DNA of 64,000 nt from Rs1 sp000416275 (GCA_965243635.1 OZ251574.1:4836001-4900000), one strand, 5' to 3'. Numbered from the stretch's first letter, positions 52,980 through 62,346 are shown. Made by a program: numbers and translations. The notes: generated by a model not told the origin, from the sequence alone.

Positions 52980-53322
52980 CTAATCTCGATAAACATCAAT
53001 ACTCGGGCAGCTGCAGATAAAGTTACGATCGCCGTAGACGCTATCAACGCGGTTCATTGAAGACCAAAACTTAGACGTTTTTGTAGCTGCTGTTGGGAAA
53101 TATGCCTCTGCACGCGTATAGCGGTGATCCCAGTCTGATATCATATCCTGTTGGGTGTGAGATGCATTGACTAGTGGGTTGCTGTCACTGGCCACTCACC
53201 CGATTCAACCCGGGCAATTTCTGCACGGGTTTTAATCATCGCTTCTATTAAACGATCAATTTCAACTTTTGATTCTGACTCAGTTGGCTCGTTCATTAAA
53301 GTGCCGGCTACCGGAAATCCCC
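52980..53322 (-). pseudogene. gcvP: gcvP remnant (glycine dehydrogenase, C-terminal end)
   Basis: The minus strand encodes FPVAGTLMNEPTESESKVEI and ARVESGEWP in one frame, then NPLVNASHTQQDMISDWDH and SVYGDRNFICSCPSIDVYRD in another. Together these match the last 110 or so residues of GcvP, the glycine-decarboxylating P protein. A frameshift separates the two parts near 53185, and everything upstream of about 53322, including the PLP-binding region, is absent. It is a dead fragment of a gene of about 2.9 kb. The glycine-cleavage system is either lost or encoded by another gcvP copy elsewhere. Confidence 0.88.
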
Positions 53323-53466
53323 TCAAGCCCTAACATTGGCAATAGACATAGCAGAAAACACTTTCGTAAGATAATTAGCCTGCATACTGGCTACATTTTA
53401 TAAGCAATCGTAACCTATTGATTACAGGGCTAAAAATATAGCTTCTTATAAAGCAGGCAGAATCTC

Positions 53467-54615
53467 ATGGGTAATCAGGGTATAATAAGTTGTTACACCC
53501 TTCAATCTCGTATCGAGAGTCTTCAAAAGTTGAATACTGAAAAATTAAATATTGTTGTCATAGGTGCTGGCGCGAGTGGTCTCGCTTTCGCCCTTGAATG
53601 TATCCAGTTAGGGGTCGAAGTCAGAATAATCGATAAGCGAGTTTCAAGGTCTACTACTGGAAAAGCTACAGGTGTTGCGCTCGGAACATGGAATCAACTA
53701 AAAAAATTCGGGATAAGCAGCGAAAACATAGCAGCTGCAATTCCAATGCGCAATTTTGTGTTTCATGACGATGGAAAGTTAGTAGCTAATATTTTTGTTC
53801 CTTCTTTAAATGACCACCCCCCGGCACATCTATATCCCCAAAGCCTTCTAGAACAACAAATGGAAAAGGCGCTTAACATTAGAGGTGTGCTGGTTGAATA
53901 CGGCACTGGAATCAGCCATTTTGAATCTATAGATAAAATAGTTCGTGTCACTTTACAGAAGGGGGCTACAATTCACTCTGAAAAAATTGAAGTTGACTGG
54001 TTGATTGGAGCTGATGGAGCACATAGTACTGTAAGAAACATTGCTAAATTACCTTTTATAGGTAGAGATTATCCTGAAAAATGGTCTGTAGCAGAAATTA
54101 AAACTGATTTATGGCCAAACGATGTGCAAGCTCAATTGTTTTTGCAATCTAATGGAGTCGGGCTTTTTTTATCACAGCCCACAAAGGGTATTGTTCAGGG
54201 GATACTTAACTCTCCTGAAGTTGTAGATAAATTGAAAGACAAATTTCCAGATGCTAGCATCTTGTACAGCAGAGAGTTTAGTGTTTCATTACGTAGAGTC
54301 AGTACTCCGCGAGTTGGACGAGTTTGGTTAATTGGTGATGCAGCACATGTACAATCTCCCGTAGGAGGCCAAGGATTAAACCTTGCAATTTGGGATGGCA
54401 TAACATTAGCTGAAAGTCTTTTAGCAGATAAATTTGATGTGGAACAGCGATTAATCAAAAAGGCGAAAAAGGTACTTTTGTTTACCGACTTTGATTATAG
54501 AATGTTAGCAAGTAGATCGGTCATTCTCAGGTCATCAAGAAATTGGTTCTGGTCAGTTGCAGCGAAGTATCCCATAATTGCTAAATGGTTTTTTAAACTA
54601 ATATCGGGAGTTTGA
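53467..54615 (+). CDS. FAD-dependent monooxygenase (PHBH-fold)
   Basis: A 382-residue flavoprotein. LNIVVIGAGASGLAFALECI near residues 27-46 is the dinucleotide-binding motif. DWLIGADGAHSTVR near 178-191 is the DG motif that touches FAD and NAD(P)H. GRVWLIGDAAHVQSPVGGQG near 280-299 is the GD motif that binds the FAD ribityl. This is the layout of class A aromatic hydroxylases (UbiH, PHBH and tailoring enzymes). It uses NAD(P)H and oxygen to hydroxylate or epoxidise a substrate that cannot be named. It stands alone, so there is no pathway context. The first 20 residues look non-conserved and an internal start is possible. Confidence 0.88.
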   Translation: MGNQGIISCYTLQSRIESLQKLNTEKLNIVVIGAGASGLAFALECIQLGVEVRIIDKRVSRSTTGKATGVALGTWNQLKKFGISSENIAAAIPMRNFVFHDDGKLVANIFVPSLNDHPPAHLYPQSLLEQQMEKALNIRGVLVEYGTGISHFESIDKIVRVTLQKGATIHSEKIEVDWLIGADGAHSTVRNIAKLPFIGRDYPEKWSVAEIKTDLWPNDVQAQLFLQSNGVGLFLSQPTKGIVQGILNSPEVVDKLKDKFPDASILYSREFSVSLRRVSTPRVGRVWLIGDAAHVQSPVGGQGLNLAIWDGITLAESLLADKFDVEQRLIKKAKKVLLFTDFDYRMLASRSVILRSSRNWFWSVAAKYPIIAKWFFKLISGV

Positions 54616-54807
54616 TGGTTTTGAATAAAACCAAGTGTAACAAGAACCAGCAATCAGACTCCACAAACGTGTGTCACCTTCCTGTGCAAAAAGACGCACG
54701 CTTACTACGCTGTTGTGGTTGGCGTTAAGAGGCCATAGAATACTGCAACAGGACAGGCGAAGATTAATTCTATTAAAGCCTAAATGTCTAACAAAATCTA
54801 AGAACCT
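54616..54807. other. Intergenic stretch, no gene seen
   Basis: No intact frame; possible decayed coding debris that was not identified. Confidence 0.3.
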
Positions 54808-54852
54808 GAGACCTCTGCATAACTAATGCGTTCGCAACGTTATGCCGAGATA
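54808..54852. repeat. 45-bp palindromic repeat
   Basis: The arms GAGACCTCTGCATAAC and GTTATGCCGAGATATC surround TAATGCGTTCGCAAC. It is related to 31199-31245 and, in its right arm, to 5161-5185. The element could fold into a long hairpin. Confidence 0.55.
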
Positions 54853-54935
54853 TCAACCGGTAATCCTAAATTCGGCGGGCAAATCATGAAGGTTTACACA
54901 AGCTCTTGCCGTATTCGAGAAACTAAAGATTATCT

Positions 54936-55238
54936 TTAGTGGATAGATAGCTCAATTTTTCGGCATTTAGCCACGTACCCTTTAGGTAGGTCATGTTTGG
55001 GCTGGAAATCGTCTCTATTACACATTTTGGAACCATAACCAATTGCTTTAACCACATCTTTATATTCATCGATTACTTGGCTCAAGTATCTATTTTTAGC
55101 TGATTCTGCTCTTTGTAGGCTCAATTTTTGGTTGTCAAATTTGTAACTTTCTCCTTGAAAATCGGTATGCCCAGCAATTTCCAGTATCACTGGATTTTTA
55201 ACGTTAAGGTTTTGGTTACGACTGCCCTTAGTGATCAA
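54936..55238 (-). CDS. OmpA-like domain, 3' part of a frameshifted gene
   Basis: A 100-residue frame containing the peptidoglycan-binding OmpA/MotB fold: NPVILEIAGHTDFQGES and LSLQRAESAKNRYL, followed by IGYGSKMC. It does not look like an independent gene. If the frame is shifted by one base near 55311, it becomes the direct continuation of the gene encoded at 55244-55960 (through DTYIARKEQSFISLINIYNE). The two would form one exported or envelope protein of about 340 residues. The frameshift may be a real mutation, a programmed shift or a sequence error. Confidence 0.7.
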   Translation of the reverse strand: MITKGSRNQNLNVKNPVILEIAGHTDFQGESYKFDNQKLSLQRAESAKNRYLSQVIDEYKDVVKAIGYGSKMCNRDDFQPKHDLPKGYVAKCRKIELSIH

Positions 55239-55243
55239 GCTAT

Positions 55244-55960
55244 TTAGTTCATTGTAAATATTGATGAGGGAAATAAACGATTGTTCCTTCCTTGCAATAT
55301 AGGTATCGAAATCTTCAGTTCCCGCATCGATCCATCGGGAGAAAACACTGATTTTCCTGTTTTGAAGTTGATACTCTCAGTTTTAATTAATTCCTGGTTT
55401 AGGGAGACAAAGGTATATTTTGTACCGCCTGCGGGGATTTTTCCTATAAGATTTCCCCCTCGGCTAGTGTGTGTTTCTGGTTCCTCACCCTTTTCGATTA
55501 AAATATTAAGGCCTTTTCTATCTTCAGAAACGTAGTGAGATTGTGCCGGCGTATTTCCTAGAACTGCAACGAGTCTTTTTGCTTCTGTTAAATTATTGTC
55601 GTCCACTCGCCAACGAAAATACTCGTTTTCGGACTGAACGTATCTACCAGCATCTTTTAGTAACTTTCCTATCTTTAAGACATTTACAATTTTTTGATTA
55701 TCATTAATCTGTGTAAATGAATTTTCAAGATTTAACGCATAAAAACACCAAATTTGGTTCTTGTGATACCCACGGCGACTAAAGTCAGAAAACCCAAAAT
55801 TGATATTTTTCAGGCTATCTTTTAAAACACCTTTCTCAAAATAGAGATAGTAAGGAACAAGCGTCATTGTAAAAGGTATCGAGTCTTTGTTCTTTGTGAC
55901 GAGGATCAACAGTGCAGGCGGTTTACTTGAATCGATCATACGTCCAAATTGACTGTACAT
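55244..55960 (-). CDS. 5' part of a frameshifted OmpA-domain gene, unknown N-terminal domain
   Basis: A 238-residue frame. Its first 190 residues match no family I recognise and have no signal peptide. INFKTGKSVFSPDGSMREL near residues 195-215 is the usual beginning of an OmpA-like domain, but after that the frame becomes nonsense (ISIPILQGRNNRLF) and stops. The rest of the domain is in another frame at 54936-55238. Its ATG overlaps the stop of the 1030-residue gene by one base (TAATG), so the two proteins are made together and probably work together. Confidence 0.7.
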   Translation of the reverse strand: MYSQFGRMIDSSKPPALLILVTKNKDSIPFTMTLVPYYLYFEKGVLKDSLKNINFGFSDFSRRGYHKNQIWCFYALNLENSFTQINDNQKIVNVLKIGKLLKDAGRYVQSENEYFRWRVDDNNLTEAKRLVAVLGNTPAQSHYVSEDRKGLNILIEKGEEPETHTSRGGNLIGKIPAGGTKYTFVSLNQELIKTESINFKTGKSVFSPDGSMRELKISIPILQGRNNRLFPSSIFTMN

Positions 55961-58900
55961 TATTCACACTCCACTGGATAACAGGGTAAACAATCATTTT
56001 TTTGATCACCTATCCATATAAGAGACGTCAGTTCTTTCCAGCGAAAAGGGGCCCCTACGAATAGAGCACCTATTGCGAATGTGTGTTTAGGGAATGTCTG
56101 ACCAGTTCCATCATCCGCTGCGTCACCTTCAAAAAGTCGATCCAGCGTAACAACCCATTGCTCGCTTGGAGGCTGAGACATATCATGAAGATGCCCATAA
56201 TCTGGATCGCTAGCGACTAAGACCTGAATGTCTTGCAACTTGTACATTACACCGTCAACATATATTTCTCGGTTCAAATCCTTATTGATCTCTATTTGAT
56301 CTACGGTGCCTGCTGATGCGTCCCAGTATCGGTCTGTTTCGGTTAGCAATATTTTATTTGTGATGATGTTGGTTGGCTGGCTGGAATCTAAAATACCAAC
56401 GACCCAACCCTCTCGATCATTCTGAAAACAATCCTTTGAATGTTTGAGCTCTTGAATGACGCTTATCCATCTTGGGTCAGCTGGGTTTAAAGGTGGTAGA
56501 CCTCCTGCATTCCATTTCTCTTTCGTTTTTATATACCATAAAACGTCTGCGTCCATGCCAGGTGCCACATTCACTACTACGCGAGCATATCCCGCTCTAA
56601 GGAATGAGTTAAACATAAAGTCTTGATGGTCAGGATTAACTTTTTCAGGCCATAAACACATTGGATTCCAAAAATAGTCATAAAATATAAAGCTAATATG
56701 TTCCCAGTCAAAGGCACGATCCCAAAAATACTGATCCGACAGTTTTTCTGATGCCTTATGACGGTTAATTTCCGGATAGCCACAAGGCTCTGATTTTAGG
56801 TTCATCACGTCATTGCGTTCAAAGTCTTCACACATCATGTAGATCGCGGCACGCTTCATTTCGGTAATAAGTATTTCTTTGAGAGTAAATGGATGAATGC
56901 CGAATTTTTCTTCTTCTTTCTCTCGGTTGTGTGCTGCGAGCGCTTCTTCATAGGCACTATATTGTGCTTCGTATTTCGACATGATTTTTTGATAAGTGGT
57001 TCTTATCCACTCTGAATGGTCAACTGATGTGGGAGTTAACGTGACCTTGCCGCTAATATAGGCTTTATCGCTACATCCGTCGTTTCGCACATAAACACGA
57101 AGTGTACCAGTAGCATTCATGGGCGCATCGGGCGGGCCACCAACGGGATTTCCACTCCACTGATTTCTTAGGCTTGCTGATCCTACCATCAAAGTTAAAC
57201 TAGCATTGGCGCGAAGAAATGCTCTATTTGAAATTCCACCCATAAATTCTAACAGAGTTGCGGTGTAACCTGTCGGAACAACTAGCACCGTTTCAGCATC
57301 GCTTTTCTTGAGTGAAAATGATCTATATAGAGTGGGTAGTTCCTCCGCTGGCTTATCTAGGTCAAGCAGCTGATAAGTCTCAACATAGAAATCGTATTTT
57401 TTTGGATCTATGCTGGAGATCAATAAACACGGATGTTTAGGTTTTTTATGTGTGAATTTTTTTTCAGACTTGAGCTTTTCAAGATGCTCATAAAGCAGTG
57501 CTGGGCTAGGTATAAGAAGCTCTACTTGTCCGGCAATACCGTGACTAAATACTTGCCCCTCAACCTCCTTATTGACATAGAAGTATTTTGCTACGCTGGC
57601 ATCGGCTGTTTGATTGTCAAATCTATGGGTATTCGATTCTTCTTCGAAAGAAGTGGTTGTGGTTGTTTCGGTCAATTTAGTGCGAGTTTCTATGATTGAT
57701 ATAGACTTGTCAACAAGCTCTCTGAATTTTTCCCTGGTTTCAGTTTGCGTTGCTTCCTTGCTTAATTTCGCATCTGCTTTGATATATGCTTTTTTCGGGT
57801 CACCGTACTGGGCTGTAACATCTAGGCTCAATTTAATAACATCATTTATCACTACATTGAGCTTGTATCGATCGGTGACTTGCTGGTTGCGAGTTTCTGT
57901 ATCGGTAACCTCACTCTCTCTTTGGGACATATTGACTTCGGTTAAATTAAATCTGTGTTTGCGTTCCCTAAATTCAAATGGAGCAACATTCTCAATATAC
58001 GCAAGATCTCCTGCTAGATAACAATGTGATTTATCGCGCAGAACCAATGTATCGGCTACATAGTAGTTAATTTCTGCACAACAGGGATCAGGAGGTAGAC
58101 AAACGGAGGCTGTTTCACAGTCGCATATGCAATCTTGATCGTCTTCGACATCAACTTGGCAGTCTGGATGTGGGTGGGTGTTTTCATTTCGTACTCTGGA
58201 GACTGATTTTCTTTGCAAAGCTGCGTCAAGTTTACTCGAGGCCTTTTCGTCATAGGCTCGCTTTTTGGCGATTCTAATTTCAAGTGGAGATTGTTTATCT
58301 TTCTCTGTGGCCTCTGCTAGCCAACCACAGACATCAAAAAACAAAAAGTCAGGGATAAAAACTTGAGCATTTAGGATATGTTTCACAAGTTTTATTGGGA
58401 TAGCGTGGCCATTCTCTTTACCTCTTTCAAGAGACCAAATAGCAATGATTTGAAAAGTTAGTAACGACTTTAACATATCAAGCAGATTATAAGATTGCGA
58501 ACCAAGAGATCCTTCCGCCATTGCTACAATAGACTGAGTCTTAAGTTGGTCGACGAGTTTCGGTGCTAAAATGAGCGACGTTATAAGCTCTTGCTTGGAA
58601 AAGTTTCTCACGAATATTTCAAAATCATTTTTCTCAATTTTACCATCCAAGGTTTTAAAATACCGCCAAGCACTCTGTACTACCGGAGCAAGTTGATTTA
58701 GTGGCATTATTGGTAGTTTCTCGAGTATGCTGTTTGTCGTTTCTACGACAGCCTCGGCATTTTTATTTTCACAAGCCTCCTGTAAACGACAATAAACTTC
58801 ATCGAATAATGGCGTAAATACTTCCCGCTGTTCATCGGGAATTAGTTTATTGGAGACTCGCACCGCCTGGTTGTTCGCATTCAATACAAACTTTGTAAGC

Positions 58901-59052
58901 AGTTGATCAGCAATATCTAGCGTAGAAAATGATCTAGACTTTTCGGTTTTGTTTGCTAGGGTGGGCGTGAGATGTAATCCATTTTCAAAAGCCCCACGAC
59001 TCGCCTGTAAGTCAGGTTCACGTGAAACAGCAAATCTAGTAATTTCAGACAT
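55960..59052 (-). CDS. 1030-residue protein of unknown function, operon partner of OmpA-domain protein
   Basis: Not recognised. There is no signal peptide. Residues about 1-280 are helical. A Cys-rich stretch near 305-335 (DCICDCETASVCLPPDPCC) could bind metal. It is followed by a charged region beginning YIENVAPFEFRERKHRFNLT and rich in Glu/Thr (about 365-480, e.g. ESEVTDTETRNQQVTDRYKL). The middle third looks beta-rich, and residues about 705-730 form a coiled coil. The C-terminal 300 residues contain many aromatic residues (WDRAFDWEHISFIFYDYFWN), and the protein ends with two cysteines in CLPCYPVEC. GGAGG precedes the ATG. It is translationally coupled to the OmpA-domain gene. A large envelope or surface structure is conceivable; this is inference. 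Confidence 0.65.
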   Translation of the reverse strand: MSEITRFAVSREPDLQASRGAFENGLHLTPTLANKTEKSRSFSTLDIADQLLTKFVLNANNQAVRVSNKLIPDEQREVFTPLFDEVYCRLQEACENKNAEAVVETTNSILEKLPIMPLNQLAPVVQSAWRYFKTLDGKIEKNDFEIFVRNFSKQELITSLILAPKLVDQLKTQSIVAMAEGSLGSQSYNLLDMLKSLLTFQIIAIWSLERGKENGHAIPIKLVKHILNAQVFIPDFLFFDVCGWLAEATEKDKQSPLEIRIAKKRAYDEKASSKLDAALQRKSVSRVRNENTHPHPDCQVDVEDDQDCICDCETASVCLPPDPCCAEINYYVADTLVLRDKSHCYLAGDLAYIENVAPFEFRERKHRFNLTEVNMSQRESEVTDTETRNQQVTDRYKLNVVINDVIKLSLDVTAQYGDPKKAYIKADAKLSKEATQTETREKFRELVDKSISIIETRTKLTETTTTTSFEEESNTHRFDNQTADASVAKYFYVNKEVEGQVFSHGIAGQVELLIPSPALLYEHLEKLKSEKKFTHKKPKHPCLLISSIDPKKYDFYVETYQLLDLDKPAEELPTLYRSFSLKKSDAETVLVVPTGYTATLLEFMGGISNRAFLRANASLTLMVGSASLRNQWSGNPVGGPPDAPMNATGTLRVYVRNDGCSDKAYISGKVTLTPTSVDHSEWIRTTYQKIMSKYEAQYSAYEEALAAHNREKEEEKFGIHPFTLKEILITEMKRAAIYMMCEDFERNDVMNLKSEPCGYPEINRHKASEKLSDQYFWDRAFDWEHISFIFYDYFWNPMCLWPEKVNPDHQDFMFNSFLRAGYARVVVNVAPGMDADVLWYIKTKEKWNAGGLPPLNPADPRWISVIQELKHSKDCFQNDREGWVVGILDSSQPTNIITNKILLTETDRYWDASAGTVDQIEINKDLNREIYVDGVMYKLQDIQVLVASDPDYGHLHDMSQPPSEQWVVTLDRLFEGDAADDGTGQTFPKHTFAIGALFVGAPFRWKELTSLIWIGDQKNDCLPCYPVECE

Positions 59053-59155
59053 TGATAGCCTCCAAATATTATCATTACTATTAACATAAAATTAACGGCT
59101 TTTGAGTGCGTTTATAACTGTCGTGAGCGACAGGTAAGCTAAAAATACTGTTAAT

Positions 59156-59315
59156 CCTGAATCCGTGACTTCAAAGCGAATACAAAGTGTAAGATATTGG
59201 TTTTACAGTGGAATTGAAAAATCTTAGCCGCACCCATAGGTTCAGCGGGTGTTTTTCTAACCGCTGTAGAATCAAGAGCTTGCGCTATGTGGTGCTGTGA
59301 AGTCACCGATTCAGG
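59156..59315 (-). repeat. MITE-like repeat, 160-bp form
   Basis: Full 160-bp copy in reverse orientation with the perfect 5-bp flanking duplication TTAAT. It lies about 100 bp upstream of the 1030-residue protein gene. Confidence 0.92.
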
Positions 59316-59508
59316 TTAATGGTAACGATTATTTTGGATACCCATAAAATGGGTGTTTACAATAGTTGGTATTTGTATATTGGTATTTATATTGGACAGG
59401 CAGCTATACCGCCAGTCAAAGCTTAGCAAAAGTAGTTAGCGGGCAACTACGCAATTAAAAACAATCTATTTCGTATGCCTTATCAGGCTATCCTTTGAGC
59501 GGTCAAGG
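59316..59508. other. Intergenic stretch left of the IS66-type element
   Basis: No gene seen. Its last eight bases, GGTCAAGG (59501-59508), are one copy of the target duplication of the IS66-type element. Confidence 0.4.
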
Positions 59509-61455
59509 GTAACTTCTCAATAACTCGGGGCAGAACGTCAATATAAATCATTTTCTCTTGACAGGGTTTTAGTCCAAAAGTCGTTAAAATTAAAGACCAC
59601 TTCCCTTCTTCTTTAAAGTAGCAGCACCGCGTTATACCAGTCCATGTGAGTGGTTTATTTATTTTATACACTCGCGGGTTGCGACTAACTATTTAAATGC
59701 CTCAAACCTCTTCACAGAAGCAAAAATATCACCTAAAAAAGCCATGGTAAGATAACCTTATCATTCGCTGCTATGACTTAAACCTTTGAAAAAACTCCCT
59801 ACTTTACCTGATATTCCAGAAAGTGAACAAACTCCGGTAGTCAAAAGCTTACTACTGATAGTAGAGCAATGCTTTCAAAGTATTCAGCAGCAAGCCGAAG
59901 AGATCGAGCGGCTCAAAGATGAAGTGCGCGTACTAAAAAAGCAGAAAAAACGGCCCACTTTCAAACCAAGTAACTTGGACAAAGAAACAGATAAATCGAC
60001 GGGCGATGATTCAGTATCGACAGAAAACAAAAAGCGGCCAGGCTCAAAGAAACGCTCTAAAAATGTGAATCTAACTATCCATGACGATCAAGTGGTTCAA
60101 CCGCAAGACGGTATCCCTCCAGGAGCTCGCTTTAAAGGATACCGGGATTTTATTGTTCAGGAGTTGGTTATTGGCACAAAAAACACCCGTTATCGTCTCG
60201 CCCGTTATGTCACACCAGACGGCCAAACCCTCACCGCTAAATTACCTAAAGAATTGAACGGGCTGCATTACGGTCCTTATTTACTCAGCTATGTCCTTTA
60301 TCAACACCATCACTGTCATGTCACCCAACCTCTATTGCTAGAGCAACTGCGAGAATGGGGGATTGATATCTCCGCCGGTCAAATCAATCGCCTTTTATCC
60401 GAGGGAAAATCTCAATTTCATCAGGAAAAGAACGACATTTTAAAAGCGGGTTTAGCTTTGTCCGATTATGTCACTGTTGACGATTCAGGTGCTCGCCATA
60501 AAGGGGTCAACGGTTATGTCACTCAAATAGGCAACGAGTATTTTGCTTGGTTTGAATCGACAGGCTCTAAGAGTAGGGTTAATTTTTTGGAATTGCTCTG
60601 TGCGGGGGATAAAAGTTATCGTATTAATCATCACGCTGAGTCTTACTGGGTAGATCAAAAATTACCGCATGTCCCACTAAAGCTTCTCTTAGAGAGTGGC
60701 TTGTCGCATTTTGCTAATGCCCTGCGTTGGGAGGAGCATCTTGATGAGCAGGGAATCAACTCGGCGCGCCACCGTCGTATTGCGACGGAAGGCGCTTTAC
60801 TTGGTAATGTGCAGCATCAAAACCGGTGCCAGAACTTAGTCATACTCAGTGACGGGGCGGGTCAGTTCAATATTCTGCAGCACGCATTGTGCTGGATTCA
60901 TACTGAGCGTTTGGTACACACAATGCTGCCGTTAAACGAATGGCACCGAGAGGATATAGCGAAAGTACGCGGTGAAATTTGGGATTTATATCGAGGCCTA
61001 AAAACGTATAAAGTCCGGCCAGGTTCCGATCAGAAAGCCGCGCTGGAGACTTTTTTTGACGAGATTTTTACGCAGCGAACACGTTATGAGTCTTTAAACC
61101 AATTGCTCAAGCGGATCTACAAAAACAAAGCGAAATTACTGCGAGTATTAGCACGTCCTGAAATTCCCTTACATACCAATGGTAGTGAAACAGATATCAG
61201 GGATTTCGTAAAAAAGAGAAAGATCAGTGGAGGTACTCGCAGTGATGTTGGAAGAGAGTGCCGAGATACATTTTCCAGTCTAAAAAAGACTTGTCGAAAG
61301 CTTGGTGTGTCATTTTGGGACTATATATTGGATAGAAATTCTGGGATTGGGGATATCCCCCCATTGGCAGAATTAATTCGTCGAGAAGTAGCCGCTGACT
61401 AGGGCTTTAATTGGCGTAAGCTATAGTAGATTGCCCCGTGTTATTGAGAAGTTAC
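59509..61455 (+). mobile_element. IS66-type insertion sequence, complete
   Basis: The 1947-bp element has perfect 15-bp terminal inverted repeats (GTAACTTCTCAATAA at left, TTATTGAGAAGTTAC at right) and an 8-bp target duplication, GGTCAAGG, at 59501-59508 and 61456-61463. Eight-base duplications are typical of IS66. It carries only the large transposase gene and no small accessory genes, as in the ISBst12 subgroup. The insertion site is four bases beyond the menA stop codon. Confidence 0.95.
59786..61402 (+). CDS. IS66-type transposase (TnpC)
   Basis: A 538-residue DDE transposase. An N-terminal coiled coil (about 25-60, QQAEEIERLKDEVRVLKKQK) is followed by a basic linker and the catalytic domain. 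The acidic triad is in YVTVDDSGARH, VILSDGAGQFN and HTNGSETDIRDFVKKRKISG. The C-terminal SGGTRSDVGRECRDTFSSL is a family hallmark. It starts with TTG. The frame is intact and the element ends are perfect, so it may be active. Confidence 0.94.
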   Translation: MKKLPTLPDIPESEQTPVVKSLLLIVEQCFQSIQQQAEEIERLKDEVRVLKKQKKRPTFKPSNLDKETDKSTGDDSVSTENKKRPGSKKRSKNVNLTIHDDQVVQPQDGIPPGARFKGYRDFIVQELVIGTKNTRYRLARYVTPDGQTLTAKLPKELNGLHYGPYLLSYVLYQHHHCHVTQPLLLEQLREWGIDISAGQINRLLSEGKSQFHQEKNDILKAGLALSDYVTVDDSGARHKGVNGYVTQIGNEYFAWFESTGSKSRVNFLELLCAGDKSYRINHHAESYWVDQKLPHVPLKLLLESGLSHFANALRWEEHLDEQGINSARHRRIATEGALLGNVQHQNRCQNLVILSDGAGQFNILQHALCWIHTERLVHTMLPLNEWHREDIAKVRGEIWDLYRGLKTYKVRPGSDQKAALETFFDEIFTQRTRYESLNQLLKRIYKNKAKLLRVLARPEIPLHTNGSETDIRDFVKKRKISGGTRSDVGRECRDTFSSLKKTCRKLGVSFWDYILDRNSGIGDIPPLAELIRREVAAD

Positions 61456-61467
61456 GGTCAAGGCTCA

Positions 61468-62346
61468 TTAAAGCAGCATTACCTCAGCAATATTGACCAA
61501 GCTCCACACCAACATAAACGCTGCGGTTTGTGCTAATTGCCGATTCAAATGCTGTGCTTGGCGTCTAAAAATCAGTCTAGCTAAAGCTAATCCAACAATT
61601 AAAGCAAAAATAACTACCCAATTTGCCTGCCCATTGAAATACGCAGTGATGGCGACAGAGATTAGCAGCACGGTATAAAGCACCCTACTCCAGGGTGCCG
61701 ATAAGCGGACGGCTAAGGTGATTTTATTTGCCAGAATATCTGTTTTAATATCGCGAATATTATTAACTAGCATAATAGCGGCGGCGAGCAATCCCATGTG
61801 TACCGCATAGCCTAAAAATGGTAGCAAGTCAGCCGGGGCGGCTGGCTGGGGAAACTGTAAATATAGAGCCCCTAATACAGCAATAGGGCCAAAGAAAACA
61901 AATACTGATACTTCACCTAGAGCATGAGATGCAAGTGGTCTGGGACCTGCGCTATAGCTAAGCACCCCAGCGATCGATAACAATCCAAGCAGTAAGTATA
62001 ATGGCCCGCCTCGGTATATAAGATAAAAACCTAACATACAGGCCACAAATATAGACACCCGCATGCCCTGCAGTAGTTGCTGGCGGGTAAGTAAACCTGT
62101 TTGCATAGCGCGTAGTGGGCCGAGACGCAATGCGGTATCAACCCCCGATTTATCATCAAAATAGTCATTGGCAAGATTGGCACTGATTTGTAAAAATAGG
62201 CCGCAAGCAGAAATAACCACCGCTAAACCCCAGGAAAATTGCCCGGCAAATTGATAGGCTAGTACTTGGCTTAGCAGGATTGGAGCCACAGAAGCGCTAA
62301 GTGTTTTGGGACGAATGACATTAAACCAAATTTTTAACACAAGCAA
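61468..62346 (-). CDS. menA: 1,4-dihydroxy-2-naphthoate polyprenyltransferase MenA
   Basis: A 292-residue inner-membrane UbiA-family enzyme that attaches a polyprenyl chain to 1,4-dihydroxy-2-naphthoate in menaquinone synthesis. The first Asp-rich motif is NDYFDDKSGVD (about 59-69) and the second is NNIRDIKTD (about 194-202); both bind magnesium-pyrophosphate. About eight membrane helices are visible, and the first residues (WFNVIRPKTLSASVAPILL) are typical of MenA. The start is TTG with AGGG at good spacing; a GTG two codons later is possible. An IS66-type element sits four bases after the stop, so any downstream gene has been cut off. No other men gene is in the window. Confidence 0.92.
   Translation of the reverse strand: MLVLKIWFNVIRPKTLSASVAPILLSQVLAYQFAGQFSWGLAVVISACGLFLQISANLANDYFDDKSGVDTALRLGPLRAMQTGLLTRQQLLQGMRVSIFVACMLGFYLIYRGGPLYLLLGLLSIAGVLSYSAGPRPLASHALGEVSVFVFFGPIAVLGALYLQFPQPAAPADLLPFLGYAVHMGLLAAAIMLVNNIRDIKTDILANKITLAVRLSAPWSRVLYTVLLISVAITAYFNGQANWVVIFALIVGLALARLIFRRQAQHLNRQLAQTAAFMLVWSLVNIAEVMLL

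Noticed and set aside
59483..59671. Minus-strand open frame at the left end of the IS66-type element
   Set aside because: It spans the IS terminal repeat and flanking DNA, so it arose only by the insertion.
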